Below, in pieces: positions 16,484 through 24,483 of a DNA stretch of 64,000 nt (within the stretch, counting starts at the first letter, position 1; every line of letters starts with the position of its first letter). The stretch covers positions 1-64,000 of the forward strand of contig MAEX01000010.1 in the NCBI GenBank assembly GCA_002013415.1. Direction: 5' to 3'. A program made the translations under genes and the position numbers. The notes below the pieces were generated by a model, which saw only the letters and a list, made by a program, of their open reading frames with translations, did not search any database and was not told the DNA's origin. The stretch comes from Mycobacterium sp. D16Q14. GTDB lineage: Bacteria > Actinomycetota > Actinomycetes > Mycobacteriales > Mycobacteriaceae.

Positions 16484-17733
16484 GAACTTCTCCTTCTCCG
16501 AAAGGCGTCGACTCCATTGTTCTTGAGGAGCCGAAGTGCGGTGATCCATGGGCCGATAGTGGGGTCCGGGTCGGTCCCCGCGCCCAGGCGGTGCAGTTGG
16601 GTGTTGTGCCACTGGAGTTCCAGTGCGCTGAGGAAAGACTTCGCCCTGCCGGTCGCCGCGAGCCACGCAGGCATGGGGAGGGAGGCTTCCGGGACGGTGA
16701 GCTTGTCGTGGCGTGCCGTCAGCAGGCTGTCGGCGGCGACCGGGTTGACGGTGGTTGGACGCCCGAGTCCCACGACATCGCAATCGCCCGATCGGACAGC
16801 CTCTGACATCGCGGCCTCGGTGCGGAACCCGCCGGTCACCGCGATCGGAACAGCTCCGGCCGCCTCGCGGGCGGTGCGGGCGTACTCCAGGAAGTAGGCC
16901 TCGCGGGCCTGGGTCGACGCCGATGTGACCAGCGGTCTGCCCTCCATCGCCGGGGATTCGTAAGTACCGCCGCTGATTTCGATGAGGTCGACCTCTTCGG
17001 AGGCGAGTGCTGCGATGACTGCCCGCGACTCCTCCTCGGTGAAGCCTCCGCGCTGGAAGTCCGCGGAGTTGAGCTTGATGGCGACCGAGAAGCCGGGGCT
17101 CACGGCAGCCCGAGTGCGGCGGACAACTTCGAGGACGAAGCGCATGCGACGTTCGGGGTCACCGCCCCACCGGTCGGTGCGCCGGTTGGTGCGCGGCGAC
17201 AGGAACTGCGCCACCAGATAGCCGTGTGCGCCGTGGATTTGAACACCGTCGAACCCGGCGGTATCCGCGATCGTGGCCGTAGTGGCGTATCGGTCGATGA
17301 TGTTCTCGATCTCGTCGTCGGCGAGCTCGCGTGGGGCCTGCCAGCCGGGGACATTCATCTTGATTGCCGAGGGTGCCACCGGCTGGGATGCCGTGGCGAG
17401 CGGGTTGGCTTGCCTGCCGGGATGGTTGACCTGCATCCAAATCAGGCCGCCGCCGTCCTTGGTCGCCTTGGCCCACCGGGACAGTCCGTCGAGATGTCTG
17501 TCGTCCTCGATGACCACGTTCCCCGGCTCGCCCAGATGACTGCGGTCGACCATCACATTGCCGGTCACGACGAGGCCGAAGCCGCCGGTTCCCCAGCGGC
17601 GGTACAGCTCGACGAGCCGGTGGTCAGGGCCCTGGGATGCGTCGCCGAGGCCCTCGCTGAGGGCCGACTTCATGAGCCGATTGCGCAGAACCTGGCCCGA
17701 GGCCAGGGGGAGGGGGTCGTGTAGGTCTGCCAC
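16480..17733 (-). CDS. NADH:flavin oxidoreductase (Old Yellow Enzyme family)
   Basis: 417 residues, FMN TIM barrel. 'LRNRLMKSALSEGLGD' at the N-terminus, 'WMQVNHPGRQAN' , 'DGVQIHGAHGYLVAQFLSPRTNRRTDRWGG' (active-site His-x-x-His and the OYE signature), and C-terminal 'VPIAVTGGFRT' and 'DVVGLGRPTTVNP' for FMN phosphate. It reduces activated C=C bonds with NAD(P)H. Upstream is a divergent TetR gene (17854), its probable regulator; downstream is the coupled Ddn-like gene. Confidence 0.92.
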   Translation of the reverse strand: MADLHDPLPLASGQVLRNRLMKSALSEGLGDASQGPDHRLVELYRRWGTGGFGLVVTGNVMVDRSHLGEPGNVVIEDDRHLDGLSRWAKATKDGGGLIWMQVNHPGRQANPLATASQPVAPSAIKMNVPGWQAPRELADDEIENIIDRYATTATIADTAGFDGVQIHGAHGYLVAQFLSPRTNRRTDRWGGDPERRMRFVLEVVRRTRAAVSPGFSVAIKLNSADFQRGGFTEEESRAVIAALASEEVDLIEISGGTYESPAMEGRPLVTSASTQAREAYFLEYARTAREAAGAVPIAVTGGFRTEAAMSEAVRSGDCDVVGLGRPTTVNPVAADSLLTARHDKLTVPEASLPMPAWLAATGRAKSFLSALELQWHNTQLHRLGAGTDPDPTIGPWITALRLLKNNGVDAFRRRRSS

Positions 17734-17853
17734 GCGGCCGACGCTAGTACACCGATTGGTTTACTGCAATGTTCCGGTAATTGCCCCATGCCGGAGACGC
17801 CTCGGTAGACTGAGCGGTATAGTTAACACCTGACAAGTTTGGAGGCAGGCAGG

Positions 17854-18429
17854 ATGTCGGCACGTGACGCCTTGATCGCAAGCGTGACGGGTCTGGTGCG
17901 GCGCAGGGGCGTCGCGGGAACCGGTCTCAACGCACTGCTCGAGGACAGCGGTGTTTCACGGAGAACCATCTACCTGAACTTCCCCGGCGGCAAGCAGGAG
18001 CTGGTCGCCGAGGCGACTCGTCTTGCGGGGCGGGAGCTGACGGACATCATCAAGGCGGCCGGTGACGGGATTGACCCGGCCCGGGGGATTGAACTGTTCA
18101 TCGAGCTATGGAAGGCGCAGCTCGGCGAAACCGAGATGCAGGCGGGGTGTCCGATCGTCGCTGCTGTGCTGGGACGTACCGACGCACCTCAGGCCGCCGC
18201 GGCGGCGGCCGACGCCTTCCGGGATTGGCATGAGCTCCTCGCGGGACGCCTCGAGAAGTACGGGGTGGAAGCGGCCACCGCTCGCTCGCTGGCGCGGACA
18301 ATGATCGCCGCGATCGAAGGTGCGGTCATCATGTCGATCGCGGAGCAGTCGACCGAGACACTCGATGACGTCGGACAACGTTTGGCGGAGCTGATCCGGC
18401 TGCACATCCCGGCTGAATCCAAGCCGTGA
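17854..18429 (+). CDS. TetR-family transcriptional regulator
   Basis: 191 residues. HTH 'RGVAGTGLNALLEDSGVSRRTIYLNFPGGKQELVAEA' places it with the YcdC/AcrR-like TetR proteins that have the 'LNFPGGK' motif; the C-terminus has 'EMQAGCPIVAAVLG', typical of TetR_C_33-like members that control reductases. GGAGG at 17841-17845 is 8 bases before ATG 17854. Diverges from the OYE gene with a 120-bp gap containing a possible -10 TATAGT at about 17818. Confidence 0.9.
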   Translation: MSARDALIASVTGLVRRRGVAGTGLNALLEDSGVSRRTIYLNFPGGKQELVAEATRLAGRELTDIIKAAGDGIDPARGIELFIELWKAQLGETEMQAGCPIVAAVLGRTDAPQAAAAAADAFRDWHELLAGRLEKYGVEAATARSLARTMIAAIEGAVIMSIAEQSTETLDDVGQRLAELIRLHIPAESKP

Positions 18430-18471
18430 CCTCCCACCCGGCTGCGCAGTAGGGTCGGCAGACGCGCAGCG

Positions 18472-19545
18472 TTACCCTGCGCGCCCCTTCCCCGTGATCA
18501 GCGGTAGATCCAGTGTGGTGCGCACACCGGCGTCGGCCGCGACGACGGCAGGTACCGCATTGACCACGCGCATGGCCGTCGCGATCAGATTGGCGTAGTT
18601 GTGATCGCCACGCGCGCTGGATGAGCCCAAATCCAGGATGTAGCTGGGCTCCCCAGTGATCTCGACACGATAGGTGCCACCTTCGTGTGCGGGCTGTGGC
18701 CAGTCCGGTGCCAGATCCTCGCGCAGGCGAGTGAAGTGCTCGAGGACCGTCACGGCCTTGCCGTCCTTCATGCCGCGCACCTCGAAATGCAGCGCGGCCA
18801 TCGTTCCCGCGGGGATATGCCCCGATGAGATCTCGAAATCCTCGGGCGCGGGCAGTTTTTCGTAGGCCTCAGTGACTTCGTCCAGGTCGATGCCGAGACC
18901 GGCGGAGAGCTGTCGTACCACCGAGCCCCAGGCCAGGGACAGCACTCCCGGCTGCAGCAGGATGGGCGTCTCGTCCATCGGCTTTCCGAAGCCCATGACG
19001 TCGAACATCACCGTTGCACTGTCGTAGGTGGCGTAGTCCACGATCTCGATACAGCGCACCTGATCGATGCGTTGGCAGGTGCCCATGAGCGCAAGCGGTA
19101 GCAGGTCATTGGCAAAACCTGGATCGATTCCACCAATGAAGATCGACGAGTTACCTTCCCGTGCCGCGGTTTCGATGGGTTCCAGCATGTTCTCCGGGAG
19201 GACGCCCCACGGATACTGCAGAAATACCGGCGCGCTGGCGGCGATGTTGATTCCGGCCTCGAGGATCGAGCGCAGATCCTCGAGCGCTTCCATCAGCCGG
19301 TTGTCGGTCATGGCGGTGTAGACCACACAGTCGGGCTTGAGTGCCAGAATCTCCGCCGGGTCGGTGGTCGCGGAGATGCCGGTGGTGGGGTCGAGCCCGG
19401 CGAGCTCACCCGCGTCCTTTCCGGCCTTGTTCGCTCCGGAGACCCACACCCCGACCAGCTCCATGTTCGGGTCGGTGATCACGCCGGCGAGTGCATGCTG
19501 GCCGACATTGCCTGTGCCCCAGACGGCTACACGTGTTTTCGTCAT
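18472..19545 (-). CDS. DapB-like NAD(P)H-dependent dehydrogenase
   Basis: 357 residues. Rossmann start 'TRVAVWGTGNVGQHALAGVI', then 'ELVGVWVSGANKAGKDAGELAG' and 'DCVVYTAM', the dihydrodipicolinate-reductase N-domain pattern. The long C-domain ('FIGGIDPGFANDLLPLALMG', 'IVDYATYDSATVMFDVMGFG') marks the actinobacterial amine/ketone dehydrogenase-like subgroup, not true lysine-pathway DapB. Just upstream, and probably co-transcribed with it, is an SDR gene under an IclR-type regulator. Confidence 0.8.
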   Translation of the reverse strand: MTKTRVAVWGTGNVGQHALAGVITDPNMELVGVWVSGANKAGKDAGELAGLDPTTGISATTDPAEILALKPDCVVYTAMTDNRLMEALEDLRSILEAGINIAASAPVFLQYPWGVLPENMLEPIETAAREGNSSIFIGGIDPGFANDLLPLALMGTCQRIDQVRCIEIVDYATYDSATVMFDVMGFGKPMDETPILLQPGVLSLAWGSVVRQLSAGLGIDLDEVTEAYEKLPAPEDFEISSGHIPAGTMAALHFEVRGMKDGKAVTVLEHFTRLREDLAPDWPQPAHEGGTYRVEITGEPSYILDLGSSSARGDHNYANLIATAMRVVNAVPAVVAADAGVRTTLDLPLITGKGRAG

Positions 19546-19566
19546 ATCAGTCCCTTTTGGAAGCGG

Positions 19567-20358
19567 TCAGGAAAGGTCGGGTAGGGGAATGTCGAGGTTG
19601 GGCGCGATGAGGCCGCCGTCGACTTCGAGCACCTTGCCGGTCAGGAAGCTGCCGGCCGGTGAGGCGAGGTAGACGGCGGCTGCCGCGATATCGGCCGGAT
19701 CTCCCAGTCGATGCAGCGGCGTGTTCTTCTCCAGCGTTGCGCGCACCTCGTCGTTGCCCGCCACGATTTCCAGGGCAGAGGTGAGGATGGAGCCGGGGGC
19801 GATGCCGTTGACTCGAATTCTCGGACTCAAATCCATTGCGGCCGTGCGGGTATACTGAGCCAGCGCGCCCTTGGCGGTGCAGTAACCCAGGAAGGCCCGG
19901 CCCGGTAGTCGGCCCATGGTGGACGTGATGTTGATGACCGACGCGTTGTCGGATTTGAGCAGGTGTGGCACGGCGGCGCGCAGCAGTGCATGCCCGTTGA
20001 GGACATTGAATGAGAAGGCCTCGGCGAGGTCCTCGTTGGTGGTGTCCAAGAACGGTTTCGGCATGGTGCCGCCCACGTTGTTGACGACGATGTCGAGTCG
20101 TCCGAACCGGTCGACTGCCTTCTGGGCCAGCGAGGCGGATGCTTCGGTATCGGACAGATCGGCGACGACGATCTCGGCCTGCCTCCCTGCCGCCTCCACC
20201 GTCTCCGCGACCTCCCGCAGCTGCGATTCGGTACGCGAGGCGATCAGCACATCGGCGCCCGCCTGTGCGAAGGCCTCCGCAATCGCCGCGCCGAGCCCAC
20301 GGCCCGCGCCGGTAACGACCGCGACGTTGCCGTCGAGCCTGAAACGGTCCAGAATCAT
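19567..20358 (-). CDS. SDR family oxidoreductase
   Basis: 263 residues. '[26 protein letters not shown]' cofactor loop, '[11 protein letters not shown]', '[28 protein letters not shown]' with Ser and Y-x3-K, '[14 protein letters not shown]'. Start ATG 20358, preceded by GGAGG; extended starts upstream would run through the operator and are rejected. It heads a two-gene unit with the DapB-like dehydrogenase and diverges from an IclR regulator. Confidence 0.9.
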   Translation of the reverse strand: MILDRFRLDGNVAVVTGAGRGLGAAIAEAFAQAGADVLIASRTESQLREVAETVEAAGRQAEIVVADLSDTEASASLAQKAVDRFGRLDIVVNNVGGTMPKPFLDTTNEDLAEAFSFNVLNGHALLRAAVPHLLKSDNASVINITSTMGRLPGRAFLGYCTAKGALAQYTRTAAMDLSPRIRVNGIAPGSILTSALEIVAGNDEVRATLEKNTPLHRLGDPADIAAAAVYLASPAGSFLTGKVLEVDGGLIAPNLDIPLPDLS

Positions 20359-20370
20359 GTCTACCTCCGT

Positions 20371-20384
20371 GTCGAATATTCGAC
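20371..20384. promoter_or_regulatory. Perfect 14-bp palindrome, probable IclR operator
   Basis: GTCGAATATTCGAC, symmetric with no spacer, in the gap between the SDR and the divergent IclR gene. A degenerate second copy (GCGAATAGTCGA) is at about 20394-20405. Half-site GTCGAAT is repeated, so two dimers could bind. The IclR-family protein next door is the likely binder. Confidence 0.7.
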
Positions 20385-20450
20385 TACCTTGGGGCGAATA
20401 GTCGATGCACTGTAGACCTGGACCTTGCATTGCGCAAGAGGGGAGAACCC

Positions 20451-21311
20451 ATGCCGGCCACCTCGCCGCCGACCGTTCGTGTGGTGCGAATCGTGGAAAT
20501 GCTTGCTGCTGCAACACAACCCAAATCGCTTAGCGATATTGCCGCAACCACGGGCATTTCCCGTGCCACCGCGACCGCCGTGGTGAACGAGTTGGAGGCC
20601 GCGGGGTGGTTGGTGCGTGATGATGAGCTTCGGTACCGCGTCGGGTTGGCCCTGCCCCGTGCCGTCGAGGCCACCATGCCCCGGGAGATTCAGGATGCAC
20701 TGGCCCGAATTGCCGCAGAGGCGCATGCCGGGGCGACGGTCAGCCGAATAAGCTCGAAGACGTTGACGATCGTTGCCAAGGCGCAGGCGGGACGCCGGGC
20801 TGTCGCGGGATTCGCGGTGGGCCAGAGCATCCCGCTTGCCTTTCCCGCCGGTTCGGCGGTCATGCCGTGGCGTTCGTCCGACGAACGTGCGCGGTGGCTC
20901 GGTACGGCCCGTGGCCTGAGTGCGCGTTCCGGTCAGCGGCTCGTGCAGCAGGTTGCCGACTATGGATATGTGGTCTACCGCCCCGATCACGATGACACCG
21001 GGATGGTCGATCTGCTCTCGGACCTGCTTGGTTCGGTGGGCTCGGAGGTAATGGAGGCGGCGCTGCGCGAACGGCTGCTACGACAGCTGTCCCGGCTCAC
21101 CTCGCGTCCCTACTCGAGCAATGAACTGACGTCGGACGAGGCACTGCCGATCAGCTATCTGGCGGCACCCATTTTCGAGGGCGCCGATGCCGCGTACGAA
21201 CTTCAGCTGGGTCCGCTGCTGCCCAGCGCGACCCGTAGGGAGCGGGACGTGCTGATCACGACATTGACGCGCGGAGCGCGGGAGCTATCCGGACTGCTTG
21301 GGGAGAGGTGA
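20451..21311 (+). CDS. IclR-family transcriptional regulator
   Basis: 286 residues. N-terminal winged helix '[46 protein letters not shown]', followed by 'YRVGLAL' and an effector domain with '[17 protein letters not shown]'. The linker and C-terminus are shorter in motif than textbook IclR, so effector class is uncertain. ATG 20451 follows GGGGAGA. It diverges from the SDR/DapB-like operon across a perfect palindrome. Confidence 0.85.
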   Translation: MPATSPPTVRVVRIVEMLAAATQPKSLSDIAATTGISRATATAVVNELEAAGWLVRDDELRYRVGLALPRAVEATMPREIQDALARIAAEAHAGATVSRISSKTLTIVAKAQAGRRAVAGFAVGQSIPLAFPAGSAVMPWRSSDERARWLGTARGLSARSGQRLVQQVADYGYVVYRPDHDDTGMVDLLSDLLGSVGSEVMEAALRERLLRQLSRLTSRPYSSNELTSDEALPISYLAAPIFEGADAAYELQLGPLLPSATRRERDVLITTLTRGARELSGLLGER

Positions 21312-21315
21312 CGCC

Positions 21316-22209
21316 CTAGCCTGCGGTGACGACGGGGACGCCCTCGGACGGTTGCACGATGACGAACCCCTGGCCCTGGAATGCGACTTGGAGCGCCTCT
21401 CCGGAGCCGCGGCCGATGAGGGCGCCGGCCTTGAAGCTCGTCTTGAGCTGGGTCTGCAGATTCGCCGACCAGGCTACTACCGCGTTGGTATCGGCGAATG
21501 TGGGCGCCTCGGCGGCATTGAGCACCACTGGCGGACCGTCGGTGGTCAGCGCGACCCAACCGGTTCCGCGGAATGTCGTGTTGAACAGACCGCCTGTCAC
21601 CATGCTGGCGCCCTTGACCCGCTCGATGTTCCAGTTCAGTCCGGCCGAAAAGGCCAGCACATTCTTGCCGCTGATCGAGAGGCCCGCGTTGTTCAGATTC
21701 AGCAGATGAACGTCGAAGGCACGTTCGGCAAGGAACACGTCGCCTTGGCCCGAACACCGCATGAGGGGCAGGCCTTCACCGGTCAGCGCCTTCTTCAGGA
21801 ACTTGGCCGCGCCGCCGCCCTCGAAGGCGAAGTCGACATTGCCCTGGTAGGCCACCATCGATCCCTGACGTGCCAGGAATGGCTCGCCGAGGCGAACGCG
21901 CAACAGCTTTGCGTTCTGGTTGGAGATCGGCTTGGCCTCGTTTTCGCTGAATCGACCGTCCACCAGATCTCCACTGATACCGGAGAATTGGTCGCCGATG
22001 GGCTGAGCCTGAGGCGCCGGCTGTGCAGCCGCGGCGGGCGACGTGACCTGTGGTTCGGCCGGTGCGGAGCCTCCGATCGGTGCCGAACTGACCCTGCCCT
22101 GGTGTGCGACTTGGTCTGTCCAGCGCTGGCCGTCGTGCCAGCGGAATTCGAACCGGCCGTCGGGATCAGGCTGCCAGCTTCCGGGGTTCGGAGTCGTCAT
22201 GAACTCCAA
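21316..22209 (-). CDS. DUF2510 plus AIM24 domain protein
   Basis: 297 residues (294 if it starts at ATG 22200). N-terminal DUF2510: 'GSWQPDPDGRFEFRWHDGQRWTDQVA'. An Ala/Pro/Gln-rich linker (about residues 45-75) joins it to an AIM24/TIGR00266-type beta domain: 'KLLRVRLGEPFLARQGSMVAYQGNVDF', 'DVFLAERAFDVHLLNL', 'VLAFSAGLNWNIERV', 'GTGWVALTTDGPPVVL', 'GRGSGEALQVAFQGQGFVIVQPSE'. Function of the actinobacterial form is unknown. Convergent with the IclR gene, 4 bp apart. Confidence 0.9.
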   Translation of the reverse strand: MEFMTTPNPGSWQPDPDGRFEFRWHDGQRWTDQVAHQGRVSSAPIGGSAPAEPQVTSPAAAAQPAPQAQPIGDQFSGISGDLVDGRFSENEAKPISNQNAKLLRVRLGEPFLARQGSMVAYQGNVDFAFEGGGAAKFLKKALTGEGLPLMRCSGQGDVFLAERAFDVHLLNLNNAGLSISGKNVLAFSAGLNWNIERVKGASMVTGGLFNTTFRGTGWVALTTDGPPVVLNAAEAPTFADTNAVVAWSANLQTQLKTSFKAGALIGRGSGEALQVAFQGQGFVIVQPSEGVPVVTAG

Positions 22210-22221
22210 CCTAGTAGGCGG

Positions 22222-22878
22222 CTAGCGCTGTTCGATCAAGATTGTCGGGACTGCCAGCCCGGGATCCTTGACGGTGGCGACTCGTGTTCCCGGCTTGTGG
22301 CCGTTGCGGATATCACTGAGCGTGACATCGGCGGCTGTCAGGCGAGCATGGGTCGCGTCGATATCGGCGGTGCGCCAGGCGATTCCCCACAGTGAATCGG
22401 GGCCGGAGGGGGCGTCGTCGCGCAACACCACCTCAACCACCAGCCCGGCGCACCGGAAGAACAACTGGTGCACACCCCACGACTGCATGCGATCCAGGCG
22501 CAGGTCGAAGCCGAGCCGTCCGCACAACGTCGCGATGATTCTGTCGCGATTGGGGGAGAGCAGCACCAGGTGATCGATCTGGCCACTCGGTGGCTCCGGA
22601 CGTGCGGGCCGCTGACTCAGTCCCAGGGTGAGTCCGTCGGCCTGGCCCGCGGCGAGCTCTCCGTGAGGAGTCAGGGGAAGGCCGCGTCGATCGACCAGCC
22701 GAGCCGCGGAGGACAGGTCCTCGACGCGAAACAGCATCCCGGGGTGCGGCGCCCATTCGGGGAGCCCGAGATGGAGCTGGGGATGCGGAATTTCCGTGCC
22801 GAGCAGCCTCGAGTAAGCGGCCTTTGCGTCAGCGAGATTTGGGACGTCCAGAAGCACCGAGTCCAGTTCGGTGATCAT
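22222..22878 (-). CDS. VOC (glyoxalase-like) superfamily protein
   Basis: 218 residues with two beta-alpha-beta modules: 'LDSVLLDVPNLADAKAAYSRLLG' and 'IDHLVLLSPNRDRIIATLCGRLGFDLRLDR', the second ending 'GLVVEVVL' with a Glu metal ligand candidate. This is the VOC fold of glyoxalases and extradiol dioxygenases; the exact reaction is not clear. Diverges from the LLM gene with a 35-50 bp gap. Confidence 0.75.
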   Translation of the reverse strand: MITELDSVLLDVPNLADAKAAYSRLLGTEIPHPQLHLGLPEWAPHPGMLFRVEDLSSAARLVDRRGLPLTPHGELAAGQADGLTLGLSQRPARPEPPSGQIDHLVLLSPNRDRIIATLCGRLGFDLRLDRMQSWGVHQLFFRCAGLVVEVVLRDDAPSGPDSLWGIAWRTADIDATHARLTAADVTLSDIRNGHKPGTRVATVKDPGLAVPTILIEQR

Positions 22879-22913
22879 CAGAGAATTTCCCCCTGCCGGA
22901 CCGGAGTCCGCTT

Positions 22914-24026
22914 ATGCATACTGGTGGTGTGCGCTTTCAGCTTCTCGACATTGTCTTCCATCTGCCAAACCCCTCGACGGGGGCGTTGGCGCCCGCCGCC
23001 GACCGGCTGAACCGGGTGGTCGAGACCGCGGTGCTGGCGGAGAGCCTGGGTTTTGACTCCTTCGCGGTCGGGGAACGACATGCGGGAGACGTGCTGTCCT
23101 CGGCTCCTACGGTGTTGTTGGGAGCGGTGGCCGCCGCCACCGACCGGATCCTGTTATCCACCGGCGTCACGGTGCTATCCCTCTTGGACCCGGTGCGTGC
23201 GGCAGAGGACTTCGCCACCATCGACCAGCTGAGCCGCGGCCGGCTCGAAATCGTCATCGGGAAGGGCAACGAAGACCGTCAGTACCCGTTGATGGGCCTG
23301 GATATCGCCCGACAGTACGAGTACCTGCAGGAGAACTACGAGTTGCTGCGGCGGCTGCTGCGTGAGGAGCACGTGGATTGGGCGGGGGTGCACCGGCACC
23401 CACTTGCCGACGCGACGACGCTGCCCAGGCCGTACGATGGACCGTTCCGGATCTGGCATGGGTCGGCGACTTCGACGTTCGCGGTCGAACTCGCCGCCAA
23501 GTGGGGTGACCCGATAGTCACCGCAAATGCCTTGCAGCCCAAGGAAAACTACAAGGTTCTTATCGACAGGTATCGGGAGCTGTATGCACAGAACGGGCAC
23601 GACCCGGCCAACCTGCATGTGGGTGCGGGCTCGGGTGGGCTGTACCTGGCCGATACGACCGAACAGGCCATCGCGCAGTACCGGCCCATCTATGAGGCAC
23701 GCCTGGCGCAGATGGCGAAGCTCAAAGACCATCCGAACGCCGTTGGCAAATTTCCGTCCTTCGAATCGATCGAGGACGCGGCAGCTCGCGGGCCGGTGTT
23801 GGCCGGTTCGCCGGAACGTGTGGCCGAGAAGATCATTCAGTGGCATGACGCGTTCGGCCACGAGTTTCAGTCGATTTCGTTGAGCCCCGAGGCCGACTTC
23901 GAGGAACAGCAGGACACCCTGCGCCGATTCGCCGAAGAGGTTGTCCCGCTGGTGAAGGCGGAGGTCACCTCGACGCTGTGGAGCCCCCAAGACACGCAGC
24001 GAGCCAAGGGATTCACCGTGACCTAA
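22914..24026 (+). CDS. LLM-class flavin-dependent oxidoreductase
   Basis: 370 residues, bacterial luciferase-like TIM barrel. 'ETAVLAESLGFDSFAVGERHAGD', 'SSAPTVLLGAVAAATDRILLSTGVTVLSLLDPVRAAEDFATIDQLSRGRLEIVIGKG' and C-terminal 'VLAGSPERVAEKIIQWHDAFG' are family signatures. Uses FMN or F420; substrate unknown. ATG 22914 or GTG 22929 ('RFQLLDIVFHLPN') could be the start. Diverges from the VOC gene. Confidence 0.9.
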   Translation: MHTGGVRFQLLDIVFHLPNPSTGALAPAADRLNRVVETAVLAESLGFDSFAVGERHAGDVLSSAPTVLLGAVAAATDRILLSTGVTVLSLLDPVRAAEDFATIDQLSRGRLEIVIGKGNEDRQYPLMGLDIARQYEYLQENYELLRRLLREEHVDWAGVHRHPLADATTLPRPYDGPFRIWHGSATSTFAVELAAKWGDPIVTANALQPKENYKVLIDRYRELYAQNGHDPANLHVGAGSGGLYLADTTEQAIAQYRPIYEARLAQMAKLKDHPNAVGKFPSFESIEDAAARGPVLAGSPERVAEKIIQWHDAFGHEFQSISLSPEADFEEQQDTLRRFAEEVVPLVKAEVTSTLWSPQDTQRAKGFTVT

Positions 24027-24037
24027 GGGGCGCCCTA

Positions 24038-24334
24038 TCAGATCTGACCCGGGCGATTCATCGGGTTCAGCGGGCTGGCGGGGTTGGCCGGGTTGTTGGG
24101 ATTCATGGGACTGGCCGGGTTCGCGGGGTTGTTTGGGTTGAGCGGGCTGGCGGGGTTTGCCGGATTCGACATGCTGTTCGGGCCGTATGGGCCAACGTTG
24201 CAGACCGCATTGGCGTTGCCGATGCAATCGCCGGGGTTGAACGGATCGGGATCTGCCGGGTCGGCGCTCGCGAAAGGCGTGGCAAACAGCGTCAAGGCCA
24301 TGAGTAGCGCGCCGGTGGCCGTCGACTTGGGCAT
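24038..24334 (-). CDS. Small secreted Asn-Pro repeat protein
   Basis: 98 residues. Signal peptide 'MPKSTATGALLMALTLFATPFASA' with a likely cut after ASA. The mature protein has two Cys ('GDCIGNANAVCN') and then an imperfect 11-residue repeat, NPANPASP(L/M)NPN, three times at about residues 57-90. Proline/asparagine-rich cell-wall or secreted proteins of this type occur in mycobacteria; no function is known. The repeat makes the opposite strand read as a Gly/Leu-rich membrane-like frame, which is a shadow. Confidence 0.75.
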   Translation of the reverse strand: MPKSTATGALLMALTLFATPFASADPADPDPFNPGDCIGNANAVCNVGPYGPNSMSNPANPASPLNPNNPANPASPMNPNNPANPASPLNPMNRPGQI

Positions 24335-24424
24335 TTAGCTAGCCTAGCAAGCCTATTGAATCTTTCTCGGGGGACTGGACGGGGCGCTGCGTAGCGGGTG
24401 GACGTGCCCGTTCTTGCCCAAAAC

Positions 24425-24438
24425 TAGAACATGTTCTA
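24425..24438. promoter_or_regulatory. KstR-type box
   Basis: TAGAACATGTTCTA, a perfect 14-bp palindrome that fits TnnAACnnGTTnnA, the published motif of the mycobacterial cholesterol-catabolism repressor KstR. It lies 46 bp before the ATG of the FadD8-like gene. Other TetR proteins recognise related sequences, including possibly the one at 26070-26699. Confidence 0.65.
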
Positions 24439-24483
24439 ACGTCGAGCGAAGTGCCTGATCGGCGACCATTACTGAGGAGCGCG

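Noticed and set aside
24084..24338. 84-residue Gly/Leu-rich plus-strand frame
   Set aside because: Reverse reading of the Asn-Pro repeat gene; the apparent hydrophobicity is a codon artefact.
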